This document shows positions 27,520-36,129 of a DNA stretch of 64,000 nucleotides, in pieces. This DNA is from Niveispirillum sp943370215 (GTDB taxonomy: Bacteria > Pseudomonadota > Alphaproteobacteria > Azospirillales > Azospirillaceae). Each line of letters starts with the position of its first letter. Positions within the stretch are counted from its first letter, which is position 1. The notes under the pieces were generated by a model. That model had not been told where the DNA came from. It searched no databases and saw only the letters and a list, made by a program, of their open reading frames with translations. The stretch covers positions 59,879-123,878 of the forward strand of contig CALRQC020000014.1 in NCBI GenBank assembly GCA_943370215.1, read 5' to 3'. The position numbers and the translations under genes are program-made.

Positions 27520-27966
27520 ATGCATGTCCTGATCGTGGAAGATGAACCCTTGATCGCCGCCAGCGTGGAGGATGCGTTGAGCGGGGCCGGCATCAGCACC
27601 CGCTCAGCCGCCAATGCCGCCGAGGCGTTGGCCCTGGCAGAGCGCATCCGCTTCGATCTGGCTTTGCTGGATGTGAGACTGGGCTATGGTGAGAGCGGCC
27701 TGATGCTGGCGGAAATGCTGCTGGAAAGCCACGCCATGCCCACTTTGCTGCTGACCGGGCTCAGCGATCTGCCTCACCATGTTGGCGCGTTTGTCCTGGG
27801 CGTGTTGCACAAGCCATTCACCGGGCAGGATGTGGTAGCGGCCGTTCACGCCGTGCGCCGGGTGGTGGCCGGGCAGGCGGTGGAACAGCAGCCGCACAAT
27901 CTCACCTTCTATGGCGGGCGTAACCGTGATCAGGCCGATATGCCCGCCTTCATGGCGCTGGCATAA
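27520..27966 (+). CDS. Response regulator, receiver domain with short C-terminal tail
   Basis: This 148-residue protein has a receiver domain (about 1-118): VEDEP acidic pair, phospho-Asp in LALLDVRLG, TG switch in LLLTGLSD, and Lys in VLHKPFTG. The last ~25 residues (QPHNLTFYGGRNRDQ and following) form no known output domain. It has its own 160-bp upstream region, so it may be transcribed separately from the kinase. It could be a phosphate sink or a partner-binding regulator. Confidence 0.88.
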   Translation: MHVLIVEDEPLIAASVEDALSGAGISTRSAANAAEALALAERIRFDLALLDVRLGYGESGLMLAEMLLESHAMPTLLLTGLSDLPHHVGAFVLGVLHKPFTGQDVVAAVHAVRRVVAGQAVEQQPHNLTFYGGRNRDQADMPAFMALA

Positions 27967-28093
27967 TGACCCCGGTCCAACCGGGGAAAGGAACATCGGG
28001 ATCGTAGGTGCCATGTTCACGAGCCCCTGGGCATGGGCGACGGCATATCGCATATTGTGCGCTTGCTAAATCGTTCCTTTTGCCCGGTGCCCA

Positions 28094-30358
28094 ATGGAAG
28101 TGTCGTCCCCGGAACAGGCTGTTCTGGACCCGGATCTGGTTTTTTCCGTCGCCCGCCATCACCCTGAAATCACCACCGCCGGCCGGCTGGGGCTGGACCG
28201 GGTGGAACAGGCGCTGGCCTATGGCATGGTGCCGTTGGGCCTGCCGCTGCCGGAGGGTAAACGCGATCTGGTGGTGATGGAGGACCGGCGCGAGGCGGTG
28301 GCGCTGGAAATCGAAGGCCAGGTAGCCCGGCTCATCCGCCGGCGGGAACTGCTGGAACAGGGCCGCCGCGCATTGGAGGGGGCCCCCGTCGCCCTGGTGG
28401 CGGCCGAAGCCAAAACGCGGGTGCGCGCCCGCACCGCCGATGAGCTGAATTTCCCCGACCTGCCCGGCCCGATCAAGCTGGAGGTCAGCCGCACCCTGGA
28501 TATTGACGAGCTGACCGGTCTGGCGGATGCGGAGCTGCATGACCGGCTGGTGGCCGATCCACAATTGGCCCAGGCGCTGGAACAGGCACTGTCGGACGTT
28601 GCCCAGCGCCTGTGGCAACTGCGCGAGCTGGTGGGTGAAGCGGAGGATAGCTGGACCTTCGAGAATCTGGGCGAACGGCTTTACCGCATCTGCCGCAACA
28701 ACCAGCAGCCCAATGACATTCTGCGCCGCTGGGAAGAGGTGGCAGACACCTGGCTGCGGGAACGCGCCGTGGCGCGGGGCCGCAATTTCGTGAATAGCGA
28801 GTTCGATTTCGCCAAGTTCGAACGGTTGTTCCCGCGTGCCCGCACCATGGGGCGTAAGCTGGTGCTGGTGATCGGGCCCACAAATTCGGGCAAGACACAC
28901 CGGGCCATGACAGCCCTGCGGCAGGCGGAAACCGGCGTTTATCTGGCCCCCTTGCGCCTGTTGGCGCTGGAGGTGATGGACCGGCTGAACCGCGACGGCA
29001 CCCCCACCACCCTGCTGACGGGGGAGGAAGAAATCCGTGTGCCGGACGCCCGGCACATAGCCTCAACCATCGAAATGCTGGATCCGGAAATCCCCGTCGA
29101 TGTGGCGGTGATTGACGAAATCCAGATGCTGGCCGACAAGGATCGCGGCTGGGCCTGGACGGCGGCCCTGATGGGGGTGGCGGCGCGCACCGTCTATCTG
29201 CTGGGCGCACCGGAAGTGCTGCCGCTGATCAAACGGATGGCGCATCACCTGAACGAACCGCTGGAAGTGGTGTCGCTGGAGCGCAAATCGCCCCTGCATA
29301 TGATCGAACAGCGGCTGGAATATGAGGATGTGCGCAAGGGCGATGCGCTGATTGCCTTTTCCCGCCGCAATGTGCATCTGGTCCGCGATATCGTGCAGGC
29401 CAAGGGCCTGACCGCCGCCGTGATCTATGGCGCGCTGGCACCGGAAGTGCGGCGGCGCGAAGCCGAACGTTTCACCAGCGGCGAAGCACAGGTGGTGGTG
29501 GCAACCGATGCCATTGGCATGGGCCTGAACCTGCCTATCCGCCGGGTGCTGTTCACCACCCTGGAAAAATACGACGGGGTGGAACAGCGGGAGCTGCTGC
29601 CGACTGAGTTGAAGCAGATCGCCGGCCGCGCCGGACGATACGGGCATCACGAAGCCGGGGAGTTCGGCATTGTCGGCAAGGGCACGGCGGCCCGCCTGCA
29701 GGCACTGTGGAACCGGCCGGATAATGCTTTCGGGCCGAAGACCATGCTGACCGTGCGGCCCACCCGCGCCATGGTGGCGCGGCTGGCCGGCCGTATCGGC
29801 ACCCATAACATGCAGCTACTGGTGGATTGCTTCGCCGCCGCCAAGACGGCGGGCAGCCCCTACCGAGTCTCCGACCTTTCCTCCCTGCGTCGTTTGGCAC
29901 AGGAGCTGGACGAGCGCGATGTCGGTTTTGAGGAGAAACTGTCCCTGCTGTTCATGCCATGCGATCTGGAAAAGGAAGTGGATGCCCGCTTCTTCCACCA
30001 GATGCTGCGCGCCGTGGAAAGCGGGGAGCCGGTGCCACTGGGGCTGGTGGTGCCATTGCGCATGGACCGGCTGGACGACTATGCGCTGGAGGAGCTGTCC
30101 CGCTCCTGCGACCTGTATTATTGGGCCAGCCGGAAATTTGCCCGCCTGTTCCCCGATCGCAAGGCGGTGGAGGAACGCCGGGGTCAAGTCGCCGGACGCC
30201 TGTCGGAACTGCTGGCCAGCACGGCGCGGCGGCGCCAGGGCAAACCGCATGGCGGCCCCCGCTCGGGCGGTGGCGGCCCCGGCAGCGGACCGGGCGGCAA
30301 ACCCGCCCCCGGCTTTCGGGGGGCACCGCGCAAACGCTATGGCCCCAAACGAGGGTAA
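28094..30358 (+). CDS. SUV3-like DExH-box helicase
   Basis: The 754-residue protein has an N-terminal domain of about 250 residues with no recognised fold. The helicase core follows: Walker A GPTNSGKTH near 260, APLRLLALEV (motif Ia), DEIQM near 340 (motif II), then GDALIAFSRRNVHLV and VVATDAIGMGLNLPIRRV (motifs IV-V), and the arginine-finger motif QIAGRAGRYG. The DEIQM box and the last domain match the mitochondrial RNA helicase SUV3 and its alphaproteobacterial relatives. The C-terminus is a Gly/Pro/Arg/Lys-rich tail of about 45 residues that should bind RNA non-specifically. A role in RNA turnover is inferred from the family. Confidence 0.9.
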   Translation: MEVSSPEQAVLDPDLVFSVARHHPEITTAGRLGLDRVEQALAYGMVPLGLPLPEGKRDLVVMEDRREAVALEIEGQVARLIRRRELLEQGRRALEGAPVALVAAEAKTRVRARTADELNFPDLPGPIKLEVSRTLDIDELTGLADAELHDRLVADPQLAQALEQALSDVAQRLWQLRELVGEAEDSWTFENLGERLYRICRNNQQPNDILRRWEEVADTWLRERAVARGRNFVNSEFDFAKFERLFPRARTMGRKLVLVIGPTNSGKTHRAMTALRQAETGVYLAPLRLLALEVMDRLNRDGTPTTLLTGEEEIRVPDARHIASTIEMLDPEIPVDVAVIDEIQMLADKDRGWAWTAALMGVAARTVYLLGAPEVLPLIKRMAHHLNEPLEVVSLERKSPLHMIEQRLEYEDVRKGDALIAFSRRNVHLVRDIVQAKGLTAAVIYGALAPEVRRREAERFTSGEAQVVVATDAIGMGLNLPIRRVLFTTLEKYDGVEQRELLPTELKQIAGRAGRYGHHEAGEFGIVGKGTAARLQALWNRPDNAFGPKTMLTVRPTRAMVARLAGRIGTHNMQLLVDCFAAAKTAGSPYRVSDLSSLRRLAQELDERDVGFEEKLSLLFMPCDLEKEVDARFFHQMLRAVESGEPVPLGLVVPLRMDRLDDYALEELSRSCDLYYWASRKFARLFPDRKAVEERRGQVAGRLSELLASTARRRQGKPHGGPRSGGGGPGSGPGGKPAPGFRGAPRKRYGPKRG

Positions 30359-30470
30359 GTTTAACCGATTTTTAATGTCGGCGGGCCTGTCCGTCACGAA
30401 TTCGTCATCGGTGTGTCACCAGTCATCGCCATGATCGCGCCACCATGGAAACAGGGCTGTTGGAGCGATC

Positions 30471-30974
30471 ATGACGGACAAGCGGTTCAAGGTGCTGTTC
30501 ATCTGCCGCAAGAATGCGGCGCGCAGCCTGATGGCGGAGGCTTTGCTCCGCCGCTGGGGCATGGGCCGGTTCGAGGTTTATTCCGCCGGACCGGAACCGC
30601 TGGACCAGCCCAATCCGCAGGCGATGGAACTGTTGCGCAAGGTCGGGATCGACACCGACGCGCTGCACCCGAAAAGCTGGGATCTCTATGGGGCGCCTGA
30701 CGCGCCGGTGATGGATTTCATCTTCTTCACCTGTGAGGAAACAGCCAAGCGCGAACAGCCGCATTGGCCAGGCCAGCCCATGGTGGCGCAGTGGAACTTC
30801 CCCGATCCGTTGAGCCTGCACGGATCGGAAATCGAGCGCCATGCACTGTTGAACCTGGTATTCGGCATGATTGAGCGGCGGGTGAAAATCTTCTGCGCCC
30901 TGCCCGACCACCGGCTGGCCAAACTGACGGCGGCTGACATGTCGGACATTGCCACTGGTGAACACGCCGCCTGA
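30471..30974 (+). CDS. Low-molecular-weight phosphatase / arsenate-reductase-type protein
   Basis: The 167-residue protein starts with KVLFICRKNAARSLMAEALL, holding the C-x5-R phosphate loop of LMW protein tyrosine phosphatases and thioredoxin-coupled arsenate reductases. YSAGPEPLDQPNPQAM and the later ..WNFPDPL segment (general-acid Asp) follow the family. ArsC relatives usually have CxxNSARS; here it is CRKNAARS. No arsenic transporter or ArsR regulator is adjacent. I therefore leave the substrate open. Confidence 0.82.
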   Translation: MTDKRFKVLFICRKNAARSLMAEALLRRWGMGRFEVYSAGPEPLDQPNPQAMELLRKVGIDTDALHPKSWDLYGAPDAPVMDFIFFTCEETAKREQPHWPGQPMVAQWNFPDPLSLHGSEIERHALLNLVFGMIERRVKIFCALPDHRLAKLTAADMSDIATGEHAA

Positions 30975-31023
30975 CAACTGCGTTCCCCCGGCTCTGCCAT
31001 CTTGGCCCCGCCTCCCTGCCGCG

Positions 31024-31063
31024 CTAGAGCCACCTGCGTTTAGTTGAACGCAGGTGGCTCTAG
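31024..31063. repeat. Perfect 17-bp inverted repeat (hairpin)
   Basis: CTAGAGCCACCTGCGTT (31024-31040) pairs perfectly with AACGCAGGTGGCTCTAG after a 6-base loop. It lies 50 bp past the phosphatase gene and has no T run. It is one of two adjacent large palindromes and could be a mobile intergenic element or a transcript-end hairpin. Confidence 0.75.
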
Positions 31064-31077
31064 ATGAGTCTGCCTGC

Positions 31078-31124
31078 GAGCGGATTCACGCCAAAAGGTG
31101 ATGTCACCTTTTGGCGATCCGCTC
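31078..31124. repeat. Long bulged palindrome with 8+13-bp stem
   Basis: GAGCGGAT and ATCCGCTC form the outer stem. A 3-base TCA bulge follows, then CGCCAAAAGGTGA pairs with TCACCTTTTGGCG around a TG centre. It lies 14 bp beyond the previous hairpin and ends 34 bp before greB. The form resembles repetitive extragenic palindromes of alphaproteobacteria. Confidence 0.75.
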
Positions 31125-31158
31125 TAAACAGGTGTAGCAGTGTCAGGAAGGGACCGTG

Positions 31159-31725
31159 ATGAGCAAAGCCTGGGTGAATGAGAATGCGCGTGATGCCGCC
31201 GCCGATGGCGATGACGGTGCCGATGATCCGCGTCCATTGCCGCCCGGAACCAAGAATCACATCACCCCGGCCGGGTTCGAGCGGATGCAGCGGGAGCTGC
31301 AGCAGTTGCTGCGGGTGGAACGGCCCAAGGTAGTGGAGATTGTGCATTGGGCGGCCGGCAATGGCGACCGGTCGGAAAACGGTGACTATATCTATGGCAA
31401 GAAGCGCCTGCGGGAAATCGACCGTCGGATGCGCTTTCTGACCAAGCGGCTGGAAATTGCCAATGTCGTCGATCCCGCCCAGCAAAAGCAGAAGGACCGG
31501 GTGTTCTTCGGCGCCACCGTCACCTATGTGCGCGAGGATGACAGCGAAAATACCGTCACCATCGTCGGTGTGGATGAAACCGACATCGGGCCGGGGCTGA
31601 TCAGTTGGGTCTCCCCCATCGCCCGTGCGCTGCTGAAGGCCCAAGTGGGCGATCTGGTGACCGTCCGCACACCCGCCGGACTGGAGGAGATTGAAGTACT
31701 TTCCATCCGCTATCCAAGCGCCTGA
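31159..31725 (+). CDS. greB: Transcript cleavage / elongation factor GreB
   Basis: The 188-residue protein carries the Gre coiled-coil signature NHITPAGFERMQRELQQLL, the tip region NGDRSENGDYIYGKKRLREIDRR (acidic residues that reach into the polymerase secondary channel), and a C-terminal FKBP-like domain with FFGATVTYV and SWVSPIARALL. Compared with the usual ~158-residue GreB it has about 30 extra N-terminal residues rich in Asp and Ala. The start ATG 31159 follows GGAAGGG; a GTG one codon upstream is possible. It should rescue backtracked RNA polymerase. Confidence 0.93.
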   Translation: MSKAWVNENARDAAADGDDGADDPRPLPPGTKNHITPAGFERMQRELQQLLRVERPKVVEIVHWAAGNGDRSENGDYIYGKKRLREIDRRMRFLTKRLEIANVVDPAQQKQKDRVFFGATVTYVREDDSENTVTIVGVDETDIGPGLISWVSPIARALLKAQVGDLVTVRTPAGLEEIEVLSIRYPSA

Positions 31726-31855
31726 ACATCGGACAGAACGCATAACAATGCTCTCCCCTGCCCCTTGGAAGGGAGATATGCTATCCACTGTGCTGTAATG
31801 CAGGGGGGGCCCGACGACAAGGCTGATAACAGCCGGCTGTCCCCTTGAAAGGGGG

Positions 31856-34807
31856 ATGATGCAGGGCGCTTCAGGTAAATCGCTGCTGGCCTTGTTCGCG
31901 GCACTCGCTCTGCTTTGGGGTGCGATCACTGGCTTCCTGCATCTGGAGCGCAGTACCCTGCTGCGAGCGGCGGAGCGGGATGTCACCAATCTGTCGCTCG
32001 CCTTCGAAGAGCAGTCCTTCTGGCTGTTCTCCACGGTGGATCAATTGCTGCGCGCGGTGAAAGCCGATCTGGAGGCTGACCCGGAACATTTCGATCTGGC
32101 GCGGGTGATCCGGCGGCAGAACTCTCCTGCTGGCGCCAGCGTGGAAGTGTCGGTCATTGATGCCGCCGGGTATCTGATCGCCTCTACCCGCGGGCTGGGG
32201 CCCGATGCGCGCATCACCAACTATCTGGACCGCGCCCATGTGCTGGCCCATGTGGACCGGGACAGTGGCGGCATTTTCATCGGCCCCCCGATCATCGGCC
32301 GTCTGTCAGGACGGCATTCGGTGCCGGTGTCGCTACGCATCAACCGCCCCGATGGCAGCTTTGGCGGGGTGGCCGTGGCATCCATCAATCCCAGTGATCT
32401 CGCCAACTATTATCGCCGGCTGGACCTGGGAGAAAGCGGGGTTGTCTCCATCGTCGGCATGGATGGTATGGTGCGAGCCCGTTCCGGGGAAGAGGATGGC
32501 GACTCGCCCATCAGGGGCGTCGGACAACAGAGCATGTTGTCCACCCCGCTGATGTCGCGTTTCCGCCAAGCCCCCTCGGGCAGCTTCACCACGGTCAGCG
32601 CCATCGACGGGGTGGAACGGATTGTGGCCTATCGGGCCATCCATGATTATCCGCTGATCGCCACCGTCGGTCTGTCCCTGGCGGAAGTGCTGGCCCCCTG
32701 GCACACGCTGCTGATCTGGACGGTGGCGGTTGGCATCCTTGCCAGCCTGGCTTTCTATGGCTTCTTCCACATGCTGCTGGTGGAAGAAAAACGCCGCCAG
32801 CGTCAGGCCCGGAACACCGAAGAAGCCAACCGCCTGTTGCGGTTGGCCGAACAGGTGGCCATGGTCGGCCATTGGCAGATCGAGCTGGCCAGTGGTCGCA
32901 TCATCTGGTCAGACGAAATCTACCGTATCCATGGCCTGGACCAGAACAATTTTGAACTGACCATGGACGCCGTGCGCTCACTGATCGAACCTGAAGACCG
33001 TGATCTGATGGTGAATCTTGTGCAGGAAGCGATCGAAGGTGCCGGCAACTTCGAAACACGAATGCGTATCCGACGCCCCAACGGGACCCTGCGCCATGTG
33101 GTGGTGCGCGGCATCGTGGTGCGGGACGAAGCGGGGGAGGCCCAATCGCTGTTCGGGGCCATGAGTGATGTGACCGACCGTACCCGCCAGGAAGAGGCCC
33201 TGCGCGAAGCCCGGCGCGAGGCGGAAGAAGCCGCCAAGACCAAGGCCGACTTCCTGGCCACGGTCAGCCATGAACTGCGCACGCCGCTGAATGCCGTCAT
33301 CGGCTTTGCTGATCTGCTGTTGACCGCCAACCCACCAGAGGCGGAACGCCGTCACTATATCCGCCTGCAGGCGGAAGCAGGCCGGACCCTGCTGGCCGTT
33401 ATCAATGACGTGTTGGATTTCTCCAAGATCGATGCCGGTCGGCTGGAACTGGAAGAAATGGCGTCGGAAACGGTGGGATTGCTGCAAACCTGCGTCGATC
33501 TCGTCCGCCCGATGGCGGAGGAGAAAGGGTTGCGGGTCATCCTGGACATTGCTCCCGACCTACCGCCATGGCTGATGCTGGACCCGACCCGGGTGCGCCA
33601 GATCGTATTGAACCTGCTGAACAATGCAGTGAAATTCACCCAGGCTGGCCATGTCGGGCTGCGTGCGCGGGTGGAGAGGGTGGAAAACACCCCCTTCTTG
33701 CGGCTGGCGGTGGAAGATACCGGGATTGGCATCCCACCCGCCCGCCAGGGTAAACTGTTCGAACCCTTCCATCAGGCTGATGCCTCCACGGCGCGGCGCT
33801 ATGGCGGCACCGGCTTAGGCTTGGCGATCTGCAAACGGCTGGTTGGGTTGATGGGGGGACGGATCGGTGTCAGTTCCGACACGGGCCGGGGCAGCACCTT
33901 CTGGGTAGAAATACCGCTGCGGCCAACCGATGCCCCAAACCACGCCCCTGCCTTGCCCACGCCCGGTGCCACCGGGGCCGGGGCCGTGTCAGCGCGGCCA
34001 TTGCGGATTTTGGTGGCGGAAGACTTGCCGGTCAACCAGTTGCTGATCCGCGCCATCCTGGAACGGGCCGGCCATCAGGTGGAAATGGTGGCCGATGGCG
34101 CGGCGGCTGTGGAAGCTGTGCAGCGCAACAATGTGGATCTGGTGTTGATGGATGTGCAGATGCCCGGCATGGACGGGCTGGAGGCAACCCGCACCATCCG
34201 CGCCCTGCCCACCATGGCAGGGCGCATCCCTATCGTCGCGCTGACTGCCAATGCCCTGCCGGCGGAGGTGGAGCGTTGCCGCCGCGCCGGCATGAATGAC
34301 CATCTGGCCAAGCCGATTGAAGCAGAACATCTGGTGGCAGCACTGGCACGCTGGTCCCAACGCATCGGCCCGCTACCCTCCCCCCCGCCGGAAGAGGCGG
34401 TACCGACCACGCCCCCCACCACCCTGACGCCGGTAGAAGAACAGATACCCGTGCTGCAGGAAGAAATGTTGGGCCAGTTGGAAACCCTGATGGGTGCCGC
34501 AACGCTGCACGGCATGTTGTCGGAGGTAAGCCACACGTTGCGCAACCGGCTGGCCATTCTACAGGCAGATGATACCCCACGGGAAACTGTGCGCCTCAAC
34601 GCCCATGCATTGATCTCGCTCGCGGGCAATTTCGGTCTGATGGAAATGTCGGGCCTTGCCCGCCAGCTTGAACATCTGTGCGAGGATGGGAACGCCGGAC
34701 CGCCAGAACTGGCGGCTGGAATCACTGCCCTTGCCCAGGCGGCAGAACGCGCACAGGCAGCCCTGGCGGAACGACTGCCACAATTGGCCACCGCTGAGGG
34801 GGAATAG
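31856..34807 (+). CDS. Membrane hybrid histidine kinase with PAS, receiver and HPt domains
   Basis: This is a 983-residue protein. Transmembrane helices near 8-28 and 283-305 enclose a Cache-like sensor domain (VSVIDAAGYLIASTRG, IRVG-type strand pattern). A PAS domain follows (about 325-440), then HisKA with SHELRTPLNAVIGFA (His about 472), an ATPase domain (NLLNNAVKFT, GTGLGLAICKRL), a receiver (VLMDVQMPGMDGLEATRTI, Asp about 766) and a C-terminal HPt-like helix bundle with NAHALISLAGNFGLMEM. All relay steps except the final regulator are in one chain. ATG at 31856 and 31859 are both possible behind GAAAGGGGG. The target regulator is not obvious nearby. Confidence 0.92.
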   Translation: MMQGASGKSLLALFAALALLWGAITGFLHLERSTLLRAAERDVTNLSLAFEEQSFWLFSTVDQLLRAVKADLEADPEHFDLARVIRRQNSPAGASVEVSVIDAAGYLIASTRGLGPDARITNYLDRAHVLAHVDRDSGGIFIGPPIIGRLSGRHSVPVSLRINRPDGSFGGVAVASINPSDLANYYRRLDLGESGVVSIVGMDGMVRARSGEEDGDSPIRGVGQQSMLSTPLMSRFRQAPSGSFTTVSAIDGVERIVAYRAIHDYPLIATVGLSLAEVLAPWHTLLIWTVAVGILASLAFYGFFHMLLVEEKRRQRQARNTEEANRLLRLAEQVAMVGHWQIELASGRIIWSDEIYRIHGLDQNNFELTMDAVRSLIEPEDRDLMVNLVQEAIEGAGNFETRMRIRRPNGTLRHVVVRGIVVRDEAGEAQSLFGAMSDVTDRTRQEEALREARREAEEAAKTKADFLATVSHELRTPLNAVIGFADLLLTANPPEAERRHYIRLQAEAGRTLLAVINDVLDFSKIDAGRLELEEMASETVGLLQTCVDLVRPMAEEKGLRVILDIAPDLPPWLMLDPTRVRQIVLNLLNNAVKFTQAGHVGLRARVERVENTPFLRLAVEDTGIGIPPARQGKLFEPFHQADASTARRYGGTGLGLAICKRLVGLMGGRIGVSSDTGRGSTFWVEIPLRPTDAPNHAPALPTPGATGAGAVSARPLRILVAEDLPVNQLLIRAILERAGHQVEMVADGAAAVEAVQRNNVDLVLMDVQMPGMDGLEATRTIRALPTMAGRIPIVALTANALPAEVERCRRAGMNDHLAKPIEAEHLVAALARWSQRIGPLPSPPPEEAVPTTPPTTLTPVEEQIPVLQEEMLGQLETLMGAATLHGMLSEVSHTLRNRLAILQADDTPRETVRLNAHALISLAGNFGLMEMSGLARQLEHLCEDGNAGPPELAAGITALAQAAERAQAALAERLPQLATAEGE

Positions 34808-34944
34808 TGGAGAATTCTCGTGGCATAGGGACACACCGGACAAGGTTGTGCGGAAAAACCACCCCCTAACACTGGTTACCCTTGATATCCGGCATCATAA
34901 GCCCCAAGAAAGATGCCGTACCGTTCTGGAGAAGCCGTTTCACA

Positions 34945-35397
34945 ATGTTGACCCAGCGGGCGAAATACGCCCTTCGTGCCTGTATCCATCTCGCCGACCA
35001 TTACGGAGATGCCACCACCGTCCAGATCGCGGAGATTGCGACGGCGGAGAATATTCCAGGCAAGTTCCTGGAGGCAATCCTGCTGGACCTGCGCAAGGCA
35101 GGGCTGTTGCACAGCCAGCGTGGCCGCAATGGCGGCTATCGTCTGGCACGGGCGCCGGAGAATCTGTCGGTCGGTGACATCATCCGCGTCATTGATGGCA
35201 CGCTGGCCCCTATCCGCTGCGCCAGCCGGCTGAAGTTCGAGCCCTGCGCCGATTGCGACGATGCGGCCACCTGCGTCATCCGCTGGGCCATGCTGAAAGC
35301 GCGCGACGCCATGGCCACGGTGCTGGACCGCTGCACCCTGGCAGAGGCCTCGCGCCGCCGCGCCTCCACCACCCAACCGCTTGACTTCGTGATCTGA
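34945..35397 (+). CDS. Rrf2-family transcriptional regulator with four-cysteine cluster
   Basis: The 150-residue protein begins MLTQRAKYALRACIHLA, the normal Rrf2 start, followed by the winged helix (VQIAEIATAENIPGKFLEAIL, LHSQRGRNGGYRLAR). After the dimer helix it has Cys residues spaced C-x8-C-x2-C-x5-C, near residues 92-110. This is similar to, but not the same as, the three-Cys iron-sulfur sites of IscR, NsrR and RirA. It could sense Fe-S status, iron, nitric oxide or redox. The start at 34945 has GGAGAAG upstream; the frame is open 63 bases earlier but that part is not Rrf2-like. An HD hydrolase gene follows by 24 bp. Confidence 0.9.
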   Translation: MLTQRAKYALRACIHLADHYGDATTVQIAEIATAENIPGKFLEAILLDLRKAGLLHSQRGRNGGYRLARAPENLSVGDIIRVIDGTLAPIRCASRLKFEPCADCDDAATCVIRWAMLKARDAMATVLDRCTLAEASRRRASTTQPLDFVI

Positions 35398-35421
35398 TAC
35401 CGGCCAGCAAGGGCGGAAGCG

Positions 35422-36069
35422 ATGGATAAGAAGCCGGTCACCAAGGTTCCCTCCCATCTGGAGGCGCCGCGCACCAACCTGCTGATGCGCTCGGGCCGCT
35501 GGGTCAATCTTTACGATCCGTCCCCGGCCGATATCATGCTGGAGGATTGGGTAACCGGTGCCTCCCGCGTGGCCCGCTGGGGCGGGCAGACGCGGGGGGA
35601 TGTCGCCTATAATGTGCTGCAGCATTCGGTGCTGCTGGAACAGGTGCTGCTGACCCTGCTGGCCCCCGATGCCTCCCCCACCCTGCGGCTGGCAGCCCTG
35701 ATGCATGATCTGCATGAAGGGGGCGGCCTGGGGGATGTGGTCACCCCCTATGGCAAGCTGTTTGCCACGGCCGGGCTGAAGGAAGTGAAGGCCCGGCTGG
35801 ACCGCGCCCTGTTCCTGGCCACCGGCCTGCCCTGGCCCCTGCCCGCCCCCATGCTGGAACTGATCAAGAAGGCTGACCGGGTGACGGCGATTTCAGAGGC
35901 GGTGCAACTGATGGGCTGGCCGGAGAAACTGGCCCGGCGTGATATTGGCAGCAATTATCGCGGCCGGCTGTGGCAGGAAACAATTACCGTCATGGATGAG
36001 GCAACGGCGCGCGCCGCCTGGTGGGCGCGCTATCACGCCGTCACCACCTTGATGGGGTCCGTTGGCTGA
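35422..36069 (+). CDS. HD-domain phosphohydrolase (YfbR-like)
   Basis: This 215-residue protein has the HD metal site in order: first His in NVLQHSVLLEQVL, HD in LAALMHDLHEGGGLGDV, and the later Asp in LIKKADRVTAISEAVQL. That arrangement fits 5'-deoxynucleotidase/YfbR-type or related phage-like hydrolases, in which HDxxE is followed by GD. The N-terminal LLMRSGRWVNLYDPSPADI is typical of this subgroup. The substrate is likely a nucleotide. It is probably co-transcribed with the Rrf2 gene. Confidence 0.83.
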   Translation: MDKKPVTKVPSHLEAPRTNLLMRSGRWVNLYDPSPADIMLEDWVTGASRVARWGGQTRGDVAYNVLQHSVLLEQVLLTLLAPDASPTLRLAALMHDLHEGGGLGDVVTPYGKLFATAGLKEVKARLDRALFLATGLPWPLPAPMLELIKKADRVTAISEAVQLMGWPEKLARRDIGSNYRGRLWQETITVMDEATARAAWWARYHAVTTLMGSVG

Positions 36070-36070
36070 A

Positions 36071-36112
36071 CCCCACATTGGGCAGAACGTGCTTTTTCCA
36101 CCCAATGCGGGG
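36071..36112. terminator. Bidirectional stem-loop between convergent genes
   Basis: CCCCACATTGGG and CCCAATGCGGGG pair over 12 bp with one mismatch around an 18-base loop that contains five T. It sits just after the HD hydrolase stop and 18 bp before the end of the convergent TonB receptor gene. Confidence 0.55.
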
Positions 36113-36129
36113 CCGACCGGGCCGTGGTT

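Noticed and set aside
30471..31124. Arsenic-resistance operon suggested by the ArsC-like gene.
   Set aside because: No ArsR, ArsB or Acr3 gene is adjacent; the protein may be a phosphatase.
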